In this document: positions 8,080 to 14,231 of the stretch, piece after piece
Numbering within the stretch: the first letter of the stretch is position 1
Layout of the letters: each line of letters starts with the position of its first letter
Assembly (NCBI GenBank): GCA_910584325.1
Contig: CAJTZH010000071.1
Span: forward strand, 1 to 14,231
Length of the DNA stretch: 14,231 nucleotides
Direction: 5' to 3'
From: an uncultured Lachnospiraceae bacterium
GTDB lineage: Bacteria > Bacillota > Clostridia > Lachnospirales > Lachnospiraceae
Translations under genes and position numbers: made by a program
Notes under the pieces: generated by a model
Told to the model about the DNA's origin: nothing
The model's database searches: none
The model's input: only the letters and a program-made list of their open reading frames with translations

Positions 8080-8108
8080 ACTATAACACAGGAATTATAT
8101 TTTTGCAA
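8080..8108 (-). promoter_or_regulatory. Promoter for the riboswitch-exchanger transcript
   Basis: TTGCAA (8103-8108) and TATAGT (8080-8085) on the minus strand are separated by exactly 17 bases. The predicted start, about 8073, is immediately before the first paired base of the aptamer at 8070. The -35 begins seven bases after the stop of the ABC exporter gene, so the exchanger has independent transcription. Confidence 0.65.
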
Positions 8109-8114
8109 TCCTTT

Positions 8115-9884
8115 TTATGCCAAAATATCCTTAAACTGCATATGGTATAACTCCGCATATCTTCCGTTCTTTTTTAGCAGCTCCTCATGCCTCCCCTCTT
8201 CCGTAATTCTTCCTTTATCCATAACTATAATTCTGTCCGCGTTGACAATCGTTGACAGCCTGTGCGCAATTACGACAGAGGTGCGGTTTGCCATCAGATT
8301 ATCAAGCGCGCCCTGAACAAGCTCCTCCGACTCGGAATCCAAAGCGCTCGTCGCCTCGTCGAGAATCAGAAGTCTCGGGTTGCGAAGGAATACCCGCGCA
8401 ATGGCAAGACGCTGTTTTTGCCCGCCTGACAGACCGATTCCGCGTTCGCCAAGCATCGTCTGCCACTTATCCTGCGTACTCATAATAAACTCATACGCGT
8501 TCGCCGCCTTTGCCGCCCGCACCAGTTCTTCCATATCCGCGTCCGGTTTTCCGTACCGGATATTTTCCTCAATCGTTCCCGAAAACAGCACCGTATCCTG
8601 AAAAACCATCCCCATCTGCCGGTAAATGGAGTCAAGTTTGTAATCTCTGATGTCCCGCCCCGCAATGGTAACGCTTCCCTTATCCACATCATAAAAACGC
8701 GCCAGCAGATTGACAATCGTTGTCTTTCCGCATCCGCTTGAGCCTACCAGAGCAATTTTTTCTCCTTCGTGAAGTTTTAAACCGATATCCGATACGGTAT
8801 ACGCGTCCTTCATATACCCGAACGAAACATTCTCAAAAGTAATCTCCATCGGCGTATCCGCAGAAAGCACCAAAGCATTTTCTTTTTCCTCAATATCAAC
8901 CGGTGTGTCCAAGATTGCAAAAACACGTTCTATTCCGGCAATACTTTTTGCATAAGTTACATTTAACTCGGCAAAACGGCGCAGCGGTGTGATAAAGTAC
9001 CCCAGATAAGCATAAAAAATAATCAGGTCTCCGACGCTCATCTTTCCCATAACAATAAATACCGCCGACAGACACACGATAACAGAAGCTATAATCTCCG
9101 ACATCGCTCCCGTCACTGCTTCTCCGACGGAAAAATAACAATTTGTCTTTCTGGTAAATTCATATATCCGCTGGGAAAGTCCGTTGAATTTTTCTTCCTC
9201 ATACGCTTCCATGTTAAACAGTTTCACTGTGGCAAATCCCGCCATCCGCTCCTGCATATAGCCGGAAATTCCGGAAATATTCTTCTGCACATTTCTGCTT
9301 GCATTCGTGATATGCATACGGATTCTCTTGGTAATCACAATTGACAGCGGCAGGACAAACGCTGCCAGAACCGTTAAAACAATACTAACCCGTCCCATCA
9401 TCCATAGATATATGACGACCATAATTCCGTCAATCCAGATATTTGTGGCAACATTCCAGACAAATCCGTGAACCTGCTCCACATCATTATTAATTCGTGT
9501 AACCAGTTCTCCGGACTTATTATTCTGGTGAAACGCCGCCGACATTTTTTGAAGATACGCGTAAACCTGACACCGCATCTTGTGCATAATCCGGTTAGAT
9601 ACCTCCGTGGCTCCTATCTGCCTGACAAACGCCGCCGGTATGTACACAAATAAATACAGCGCCAGAAGAATCAGCATCCATTTCCATATCTCGTCAATTT
9701 TCTGCTGCGCCGTAACATATACATTGGATGCAACAAGGACGTCGTCCGTAAAATGTTTAACCACCTGCGGCAGCACAAGCGGAAGCGATAGTTTCAACAC
9801 ACCTCCGACCGTTGACAGCAGGATTAGATGCCAGTGCGGCAGGATGTATTTCAAAATTCGCATCACAACGTTTTTCTGTTTCAT
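8115..9884 (-). CDS. ABC-type exporter, fused membrane and ATPase domains (MsbA/LmrA-like)
   Basis: A 589-residue half-transporter that would work as a homodimer. Six membrane segments fill about residues 15-315, and the nucleotide-binding domain covers about 345-585. It is complete: Walker A GSSGCGKT (381-388), Q-loop Q429, signature LSGGQ (485-489), Walker B LLILDE (505-510) and switch His541 in IAHRLS. An in-frame GTG lies 18 bases upstream at 9902, but AGAGGA sits six bases before the ATG at 9884 and inside that extension, so 9884 is the better start. Such single-gene exporters move drugs, lipids or peptides outward; the substrate cannot be read from sequence. It is divergent from an AraC-type regulator, a plausible controller. 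A TATAAT (9921-9926, minus strand) is the likely -10, with a poor -35. No hairpin terminator was seen after the stop. Confidence 0.95.
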   Translation of the reverse strand: MKQKNVVMRILKYILPHWHLILLSTVGGVLKLSLPLVLPQVVKHFTDDVLVASNVYVTAQQKIDEIWKWMLILLALYLFVYIPAAFVRQIGATEVSNRIMHKMRCQVYAYLQKMSAAFHQNNKSGELVTRINNDVEQVHGFVWNVATNIWIDGIMVVIYLWMMGRVSIVLTVLAAFVLPLSIVITKRIRMHITNASRNVQKNISGISGYMQERMAGFATVKLFNMEAYEEEKFNGLSQRIYEFTRKTNCYFSVGEAVTGAMSEIIASVIVCLSAVFIVMGKMSVGDLIIFYAYLGYFITPLRRFAELNVTYAKSIAGIERVFAILDTPVDIEEKENALVLSADTPMEITFENVSFGYMKDAYTVSDIGLKLHEGEKIALVGSSGCGKTTIVNLLARFYDVDKGSVTIAGRDIRDYKLDSIYRQMGMVFQDTVLFSGTIEENIRYGKPDADMEELVRAAKAANAYEFIMSTQDKWQTMLGERGIGLSGGQKQRLAIARVFLRNPRLLILDEATSALDSESEELVQGALDNLMANRTSVVIAHRLSTIVNADRIIVMDKGRITEEGRHEELLKKNGRYAELYHMQFKDILA

Positions 9885-9969
9885 AACTAGTCCTCTCTTC
9901 ACTTCGTCTTAATATCTTTCATTATAAAACAAAAAAACTAATATAACCTTTACTTTAATGACAATTTAT

Positions 9970-9998
9970 TTGTAATATTTTAGTTTTTATGACATAAT
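9970..9998 (+). promoter_or_regulatory. Promoter of the AraC-family regulator gene
   Basis: TTGTAA (9970-9975), 17 bases, then CATAAT (9993-9998) with a TG one base upstream (extended -10). Transcription would begin about 10005, leaving a ~25-base leader containing AAGGAGG (10016-10022), eight bases before the ATG. The promoter lies in the 146-bp gap shared with the divergent ABC exporter. Confidence 0.55.
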
Positions 9999-10030
9999 AG
10001 CAACAAACGATAAAAAAGGAGGCTTTTACC

Positions 10031-10864
10031 ATGCCGTACCCGATTCCAGAAGGACAATCGTTTACAATAGAACACGCGCTTTTTCCGAAAGGCAGCAGCA
10101 TGCCGTTCATGCAGATGGCAACCGACCATTACAATATCGGCTATATGATTTCCGGCGACAGAAGATGCATCACGCCGATGCAGACATACGACTATCACAG
10201 CGGAGACGTTGCCATGCAGATTCCTTATGTCTATCACCGCACTGTTGCCACAACAGACGCACCATATGAGCGTATTTTAATTAAATTTACACCGGAATTT
10301 GCCAAACCGTTCTTAGACCATGTGGGGCAGCATATTTTCGACGAGTTATTCCGGTTGAAAGTATGCCGTTTTCATACTGCTTCACAGGAAAAAATAAAAA
10401 AGATGTTTTTTGAACTAAACGAAGAATATCAGAAAGATACGCCGTATAAAGAATTTATTTTACAGGGAATGTTATTCCGGCTTTTATGCACAGTCTGGGA
10501 AGAGAGAATACCCGATGAACTGCCTGCCGTCAATCCATCCCCTCTCACACAATCCATGATAGACGCCGTTTATCACATTGAAACGCACTATTATAAAAAC
10601 CTCACTCTGGAAGAAACAGCACAAACGGCAGGTCTGTCAACGGCTTATTTTTCCCGGCTGTTTCATTCGCAGCTTGGTATTTCGTTTTCCGAATATGTGA
10701 GTAATGTACGCATTCAACACGCAAAAATCCTGCTTTCACAAAGCAGAAAATCCATCACGGAAATCGCTTTGGAAACAGGATTTTGCAGCGGCGATTACTT
10801 TTCCTCACAGTTTAAAGCCAAGACGGGCATGACGCCGAGCGCGTTCCGCAGCCAGCCAAAATAG
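10031..10864 (+). CDS. AraC-family transcriptional regulator with N-terminal cupin-like domain
   Basis: A 277-residue protein. Residues about 10-100 resemble the AraC-type cupin that binds small ligands, including the HSGDVAMQIPYVYHR strand-turn (56-70). Residues about 175-273 are the double helix-turn-helix DNA-binding domain, with LTLEETAQTAGLSTAYFSRLF-like first motif (191-211) and SITEIALETGFCSGDYFS second motif (241-258), ending in the family-typical GMTPSAFR (266-273). The start is fixed by AAGGAGG eight bases upstream. Its divergent neighbour is an ABC exporter, which it may activate or repress; the ligand is unknown. Its stop is only 16 bases from the stop of the convergent metal ATPase gene. 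Confidence 0.93.
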   Translation: MPYPIPEGQSFTIEHALFPKGSSMPFMQMATDHYNIGYMISGDRRCITPMQTYDYHSGDVAMQIPYVYHRTVATTDAPYERILIKFTPEFAKPFLDHVGQHIFDELFRLKVCRFHTASQEKIKKMFFELNEEYQKDTPYKEFILQGMLFRLLCTVWEERIPDELPAVNPSPLTQSMIDAVYHIETHYYKNLTLEETAQTAGLSTAYFSRLFHSQLGISFSEYVSNVRIQHAKILLSQSRKSITEIALETGFCSGDYFSSQFKAKTGMTPSAFRSQPK

Positions 10865-10879
10865 CGCCTATGCCGCGCT
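10863..10879 (-). terminator. Weak candidate terminator between AraC and metal ATPase genes
   Basis: AGCGC (10863-10867) and GCGCT (10875-10879) form a 5-bp GC-rich stem with a 7-base loop. On the minus strand ATTTT follows, so it could end the ATPase operon. On the plus strand there is no T run. The stem is short, and confidence is low. Confidence 0.3.
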
Positions 10880-10880
10880 C

Positions 10881-12761
10881 CTACGCAGTTTTTATCCGCA
10901 GCGCGCGGGTTGCGTTGAGAACGGCAAGCACCATCACGCCTACATCCGCAAATATCGCAATCCACATATTGGCGATACCGAACGCGCCGAGAATCAGACA
11001 CACCGCTTTCACCACAAGCGCAAGCACAATGTTTTGTCTGACAATGCCAAGTGTTTTAACAGAAATTTTCATGGCAAGAGAAATTTTTTCCGGGTTATCA
11101 TCCATCAAAACGATATCCGCCGCCTCAATGGCAGCGTCAGAGCCGAGCGCCCCCATAGCGATTCCGATATCCGCCCGTGAAAGTACCGGTGCGTCGTTAA
11201 TACCGTCCCCCACAAAAGCCAGATTTTCTTTTTTTCCTTTCATTTCAAGCAGATTTTCAACTTCCGTCACTTTATCGGCAGGTAACAGTTCGCTTTTGAC
11301 CACATCCACGCCAATTTCCGCCGCCACTTTATCCGCTGTCCGCTTGGCGTCTCCCGTAAGCATAATTGTCTGCTTAATGCCGTTTTCTTTCAGTTTCGCG
11401 ATTGCGTTTTTAGAAGCCGGCTTCACCACATCAGAGATTGTAATGCATCCTGCGTAGACGCCGTCCACCGCAACATACACCACCGTTCCCCCGTCATGCT
11501 GTTCCGTGATTTTAATATGTTCTTTTTCCATCAGCCTTGCATTTCCGGCAAATACCGTTTTACCGTCTACAACGGTGCTGACGCCGTGTCCTGCAATCTC
11601 GGTAATATCACGCACATTTTCCAGATTCAGCTCCCTGCCAAACGCGTTCTTTAAGCTCAAACTGATAGGATGGGAAGAACCGCTTTCCGCATACGCCGCA
11701 TAATACAACAATTCCTCCTTGGTAAATCCGTCCGCCGCAAACTGCCCGCTGACCTCAAACACACCCTTTGTCAGCGTACCGGTTTTATCGAACACAATAT
11801 ACTTCGTATCAGCAAGCGCCTCCAGATAATTAGAACCTTTTACTAAAATTCCGTTTGCCGACGCACAGCCGATTCCGCCGAAGAAACTAAGCGGGATTGA
11901 AATAACCAGCGCACACGGACAACTGATGACAAGGAATGTCAAAGCACGGATAATCCACACCTGCCATTGCGCCCCGTTTCCAAACAACATATTTACAACC
12001 GGAGGCAGAACCGCAAGCGCCAATGCTCCGTAACAAACTGCCGGCGTATAGTATTTCGCAAATCTCGTAATAAAATTTTCCGAGCGGGATTTTTTCATGC
12101 TGGAATTTTCCACTAAATCCAAAATCTTCGCAACGGTGGAATCGCCAAACTCCTTACTCGTTTTCACGGTAATCGTTCCCGTCATATTAATGCAGCCGCT
12201 GATAACCTCGTCACCCAAAAGTGCTTCCCTTGGAACGCTCTCTCCCGTCAGGGCGCTGGTATTCAGCGTTGTATTACCCTCCACAATCACACCGTCAATC
12301 GGAACACGCTCGCCGGGATTGACAATAATCTCCGTCCCGATTTCCACGTCATCCGGCTCCACTTTCGTCAGCTTTCCGTCAACCAGAACATTTGCGTAAT
12401 CCGGTCTGATATCCATAAGAGCCGCAATACTCTTGCGGCTCTTTCCGACAGCACAGCTCTGAAACAGTTCGCCAATCTGGTAAAACAGCATAACCGCGAC
12501 GCCCTCTTTAAATTCCCCCAAAAGCACGGCGCCTATTGTTGCCACCGCCATCAGAAAATTCTCGTCAAAAACCTGCCTGTTTAAAATTCCCTTCCACGCC
12601 TTTTTTAAAATATCGTATCCGATTACAAAATATGGAACCAGATAGCATATTACCTTTACAAAAACCGGCAGTTCCACAAGCTCACACAAAACAGAAACAC
12701 TGATAATCAACACCGTGGAGACAATAATTCTAAATAATACGTTTTTTTGTTTCTTGTTCAT
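10881..12761 (-). CDS. P1B-type heavy-metal ATPase (Zn/Cd/Pb class, CadA/ZntA-like) lacking N-terminal HMA domain
   Basis: A 626-residue membrane pump that exports divalent heavy metals using ATP. Visible motifs: actuator TGES (172-175), the transmembrane metal site CPC (281-283), phosphorylated D325 in DKTGT, the P1B-specific HP pair (H364-P365) and GDGIND (518-523). Lys585 in the seventh and D606-x-G608 in the eighth membrane helix are marks of the Zn2+/Cd2+/Pb2+ subclass rather than the copper subclass. Most CadA/ZntA proteins start with one or more HMA metal-binding domains. Here the protein begins directly at the first membrane helices, and a free HMA protein is encoded just upstream. 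AAGGAG overlaps that gene's stop codon, eight bases before the ATG at 12761, suggesting translational coupling. ArsR at the operon head is the likely repressor. Confidence 0.95.
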   Translation of the reverse strand: MNKKQKNVLFRIIVSTVLIISVSVLCELVELPVFVKVICYLVPYFVIGYDILKKAWKGILNRQVFDENFLMAVATIGAVLLGEFKEGVAVMLFYQIGELFQSCAVGKSRKSIAALMDIRPDYANVLVDGKLTKVEPDDVEIGTEIIVNPGERVPIDGVIVEGNTTLNTSALTGESVPREALLGDEVISGCINMTGTITVKTSKEFGDSTVAKILDLVENSSMKKSRSENFITRFAKYYTPAVCYGALALAVLPPVVNMLFGNGAQWQVWIIRALTFLVISCPCALVISIPLSFFGGIGCASANGILVKGSNYLEALADTKYIVFDKTGTLTKGVFEVSGQFAADGFTKEELLYYAAYAESGSSHPISLSLKNAFGRELNLENVRDITEIAGHGVSTVVDGKTVFAGNARLMEKEHIKITEQHDGGTVVYVAVDGVYAGCITISDVVKPASKNAIAKLKENGIKQTIMLTGDAKRTADKVAAEIGVDVVKSELLPADKVTEVENLLEMKGKKENLAFVGDGINDAPVLSRADIGIAMGALGSDAAIEAADIVLMDDNPEKISLAMKISVKTLGIVRQNIVLALVVKAVCLILGAFGIANMWIAIFADVGVMVLAVLNATRALRIKTA

Positions 12762-12773
12762 GCCCTCATCTCC

Positions 12774-12992
12774 TTACAGGAATATTTCACAATCGTCTTC
12801 CACCTTCTTACAGTTTGCCAGCGCTTCCTTCATCACTTCGTCAGGCTGTGCTCCCTCCTCAAATTCCACTTTCAGTTTCAGCGTCATAAAACTCAGCACG
12901 GCGTCCTTTACGCCTTTTGTTGCCTTTACCGCTTCTTCCATTTTCGCTGCGCAATTGGCGCAGTCAACCTCTACTTTGTATGTTTTCTTCAT
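12774..12992 (-). CDS. Stand-alone HMA-domain metal-binding protein
   Basis: A 72-residue protein made of a single heavy-metal-associated (ferredoxin-like) domain, with the metal motif DCANCAAKME (10-19) giving Cys11 and Cys14. The usual Gly-Met before the CxxC is Val-Asp, as in Zn/Cd-type HMA domains. Two further cysteines (61 and 68) lie in a C-terminal tail rich in Asp and Glu, which could add metal ligands. The start at 12992 has AAAGGAGA roughly nine to eleven bases upstream. It lies between the ArsR gene (43-base gap) and the ATPase gene (12-base gap), so all three form an operon. It probably replaces the missing N-terminal domain of the pump, as metal donor or regulatory domain; that role is inferred. 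Confidence 0.88.
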   Translation of the reverse strand: MKKTYKVEVDCANCAAKMEEAVKATKGVKDAVLSFMTLKLKVEFEEGAQPDEVMKEALANCKKVEDDCEIFL

Positions 12993-13035
12993 AATTTTTT
13001 GGTCTCCTTTACCCTATACTATGCATTCTTTATCG

Positions 13036-13404
13036 CTACTCTTCCACATGCTCCATACCCATGCTTAAAATATTCCTCACATGGTCATCGTCGAGCGCAT
13101 AGAAAATTATCTTTCCATCTCTTCGAAACTTCACAAGCTTCGCGTCTTTTAAAATCTTCAACTGATGGCTGACAGCCGACTGGCTGACGCTTAAGAGCTG
13201 CGCGATATCCCCCACGCACAATTCGCTTTCAAACAATGCGTACAAAATTCTGATTCTCGTCGTATCGCCAAACACTTTAAACAGTTCCGCCAAATCATAT
13301 AAGTACTCGTCTGCCGGCTGTTTATCCAGCACTCTCTTGACCACATCTTCATGCGCCGCAAGAAAATCGGCATTTTCTGCCGCGTTATTCATCTGTTCTG
13401 CCAC
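13036..13404 (-). CDS. ArsR/SmtB-family metal-sensing repressor (CadC/CzrA-like)
   Basis: A 122-residue winged-helix repressor. The DNA-reading helix region is SVSQSAVSHQLKILKDAKLV (72-91). The C-terminal helix contains D106, H108, H119 and E122, an exact match to the D-x-H-x10-H-x2-E alpha-5 zinc site of SmtB/CzrA, with E122 as the last residue. The alpha-3 motif reads ELCVGD, keeping Cys63 but with Gly where cadmium/lead sensors have the second Cys, so Zn2+-type sensing through alpha-5 is favoured. A longer frame starts at GTG 13431 / ATG 13428 but has no ribosome binding site. GGGAGGTGAT lies just before the GTG at 13404, giving the usual family length. It heads the operon with the HMA protein and P1B ATPase and should repress it until metal binds. 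Confidence 0.93.
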   Translation of the reverse strand: MAEQMNNAAENADFLAAHEDVVKRVLDKQPADEYLYDLAELFKVFGDTTRIRILYALFESELCVGDIAQLLSVSQSAVSHQLKILKDAKLVKFRRDGKIIFYALDDDHVRNILSMGMEHVEE

Positions 13405-13436
13405 ATAATCACCTCCCGTTTTATTCATCACAATAA

Positions 13437-13514
13437 TAAGATACTATTATCATTATCTTAATATATGTTCATCTGTTCATATTTAATTATATTCATATGT
13501 TCCTTTTTTGTCAA
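13437..13514 (-). promoter_or_regulatory. Consensus promoter and candidate ArsR operator of the metal-efflux operon
   Basis: On the minus strand TTGACA (13509-13514), 17 bases, TATAAT (13486-13491): a perfect sigma-A consensus. Immediately downstream, across the predicted start site near 13479, ATGAACA occurs twice with an 8-base period (13474-13480 and 13466-13472), followed by TATATT, resembling the TGAACA/TATTCA half-sites bound by SmtB/CzrA proteins. Another GAACATAT lies in the spacer (13495-13502). A 7-bp inverted repeat TAAGATA/TATCTTA (13437-13443, 13454-13460) lies in the leader. The promoter is read directly; the operator is inferred. Confidence 0.68.
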
Positions 13515-13557
13515 TAACTTATTTTTTTATTTTACAAACAATTTCCATCAAAATAGA

Positions 13558-13576
13558 CTGCTCATTTTCTGAGCAG
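13558..13576 (-). terminator. Hairpin terminator after the transposase remnant
   Basis: CTGCTCA (13558-13564) and TGAGCAG (13570-13576) make a perfect 7-bp stem with a 5-base loop, nine bases beyond the remnant's stop codon. On the minus strand TCTATTTT follows; on the plus strand CCCTTTTCTT follows. It separates the remnant from the metal-operon promoter. Confidence 0.6.
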
Positions 13577-13584
13577 CCCTTTTC

Positions 13585-14231
13585 TTACATTGCCACGCGG
13601 AATTCCTCAATACTCCGCGTCCTTGCGGCAAGTTTATACCATGACTTCAATCGTTTCATATCCTTTTCCGTATCTATTCTCTGCCTGATGTCCTGCGGAA
13701 GCTCACCATAGTCTTCCAGCAATTCAAAAATCGCCTCACACCGTTCTTCCCGTCTGCCTTCTCTCTTTCCTTTGCGTCTTGCTTAATCTCATATATCGCT
13801 CTGCACATATCCACTCTCTCCTCTCCGTCCTCTTTAGGACTCCTACTACATACTTCATATCCGACTGCATCTTCTGCAAATCCTCATCCGCTATCGCCCG
13901 CATCCAGACTGTATGTACTCTGTAATCGTTAATCAAAAACCTCATCTGCTCCGGCACGGCTTCTATATCCATCATGTCCTTAAGCGACACCGGTAAGTTT
14001 TCTCCATCCTTTCCCCAGTATAGCTTCAGGTTACAGACCGGTCTTAACTTGTCCGCACGCCGGAATCGGTACTTGAAATCGTCCCGAGGCTCGTATTTTA
14101 CATGATTTTGGGTGTTCCTTTCCCTGATTTCTTCCACCTGTCTTCTGTACTCCGCACTGTCAAGCTAAAAAAGCCTCTGCGCAAACGTCAGGTTTACCGT
14201 CATCTGGTTTTCTATCCCGAGAAGAAATCCC
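13585..14231 (-). pseudogene. Decayed PD-(D/E)XK nuclease-family transposase (Rpn/PF12784-like), N-terminus beyond window
   Basis: Three reading frames together spell one protein. Entering from the right edge, frame one gives FLLGIENQ, with the family's catalytic ExQ (GIENQ at 14204-14218). It is then broken by an in-frame TAG (14165-14167) and continues through DSAEYRRQVEEI, LRPVCNLKLYWG and SLKDMMDIE to MKYVVGVLKRTE. A second frame then provides VDMCRAIYEIKQDAKERE (from about 13817). A third gives CEAIFELLEDYGELP and runs to a TAA at 13585-13587. The stretch between LKRTE and VDMC is shorter than I expect for the family, suggesting an internal deletion. A 133-residue fragment (GTG at 14137 to 13736) is the longest open piece and should not be called a gene. 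Intact relatives promote recombination or transposition and are abundant in Lachnospiraceae. No target-site repeats could be seen. Confidence 0.82.

Noticed and set aside
13437..13503. AT-rich repeats upstream of ArsR as a CRISPR or transposon end
   Set aside because: The repeats are 7-8 bases, overlap the -10 and start site, and are better explained as repressor half-sites. No spacer-repeat regularity is present.
13736..14137. A 133-codon frame that could be called a hypothetical protein
   Set aside because: It starts at a GTG inside a transposase-like sequence, lacks the catalytic part, and its last ~20 residues are out-of-frame translation. It is a piece of the pseudogene.

Overview
The window looks like chromosomal DNA from a Clostridia-type Firmicute, most likely a Lachnospiraceae-like gut anaerobe. 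The reasons are strong AGGAGG-type ribosome binding sites, AT-rich intergenic DNA with sigma-A-like promoters, the gene families present (DegV, a family-1 solute-binding lipoprotein, a very large hybrid kinase, an arsR/HMA/P1B-ATPase cluster) and a decayed PD-(D/E)XK (Rpn/PF12784-type) transposase of the kind that litters these genomes. The genus cannot be fixed from the sequence alone. No rRNA, tRNA, CRISPR array or phage gene was seen, and no stretch over 300 bases lacks a gene or gene remnant.

Left part (1-1525): a DegV/FakB-type fatty-acid-binding protein, cut by the window edge, is divergent from a TetR-family regulator. The 132-bp gap holds a good promoter for degV with an imperfect 16-bp palindrome over its predicted start site, a plausible TetR operator. 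A perfect hairpin ends both the TetR gene and the convergent kinase gene.

Sensory operon (1526-6869, minus strand): a solute-binding lipoprotein is followed 7-13 bases later by a ~1290-residue hybrid histidine kinase (two membrane segments around a Cache-like sensor region, HAMP, PAS, degenerate GGDEF, an unassigned linker, HisKA, HATPase, receiver). No permease or ATPase accompanies the binding protein, so it may be the ligand-presenting partner of the kinase. No DNA-binding response regulator or HPt protein is in the window.

Metal and export region (6971-10864): a CaCA-family cation exchanger is preceded by its own promoter and what reads as a yybP-ykoY (manganese) riboswitch with mutually exclusive anti-terminator and terminator pairings. 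This argues that the exchanger acts as a Mn2+ exporter rather than a Ca2+ antiporter. Upstream lie a homodimer-type ABC exporter and a divergent AraC-family regulator.

Right part (10881-14231): an arsR-HMA-P1B ATPase operon for Zn/Cd/Pb-type efflux. The metal-binding HMA domain is a separate small protein instead of the N-terminus of the pump. The operon starts from a consensus TTGACA-17-TATAAT promoter overlapped by candidate ArsR operator repeats. The ArsR protein carries a complete alpha-5 zinc site. The window ends in the transposase remnant, which carries an in-frame stop and shifts through three frames.

The most notable point is two independently controlled metal-efflux units, one by an RNA switch and one by a protein repressor, within about 6 kb. 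The families themselves are known. The less usual features are the exchanger-riboswitch pairing, the permease-less binding-protein/kinase operon and the detached HMA domain.
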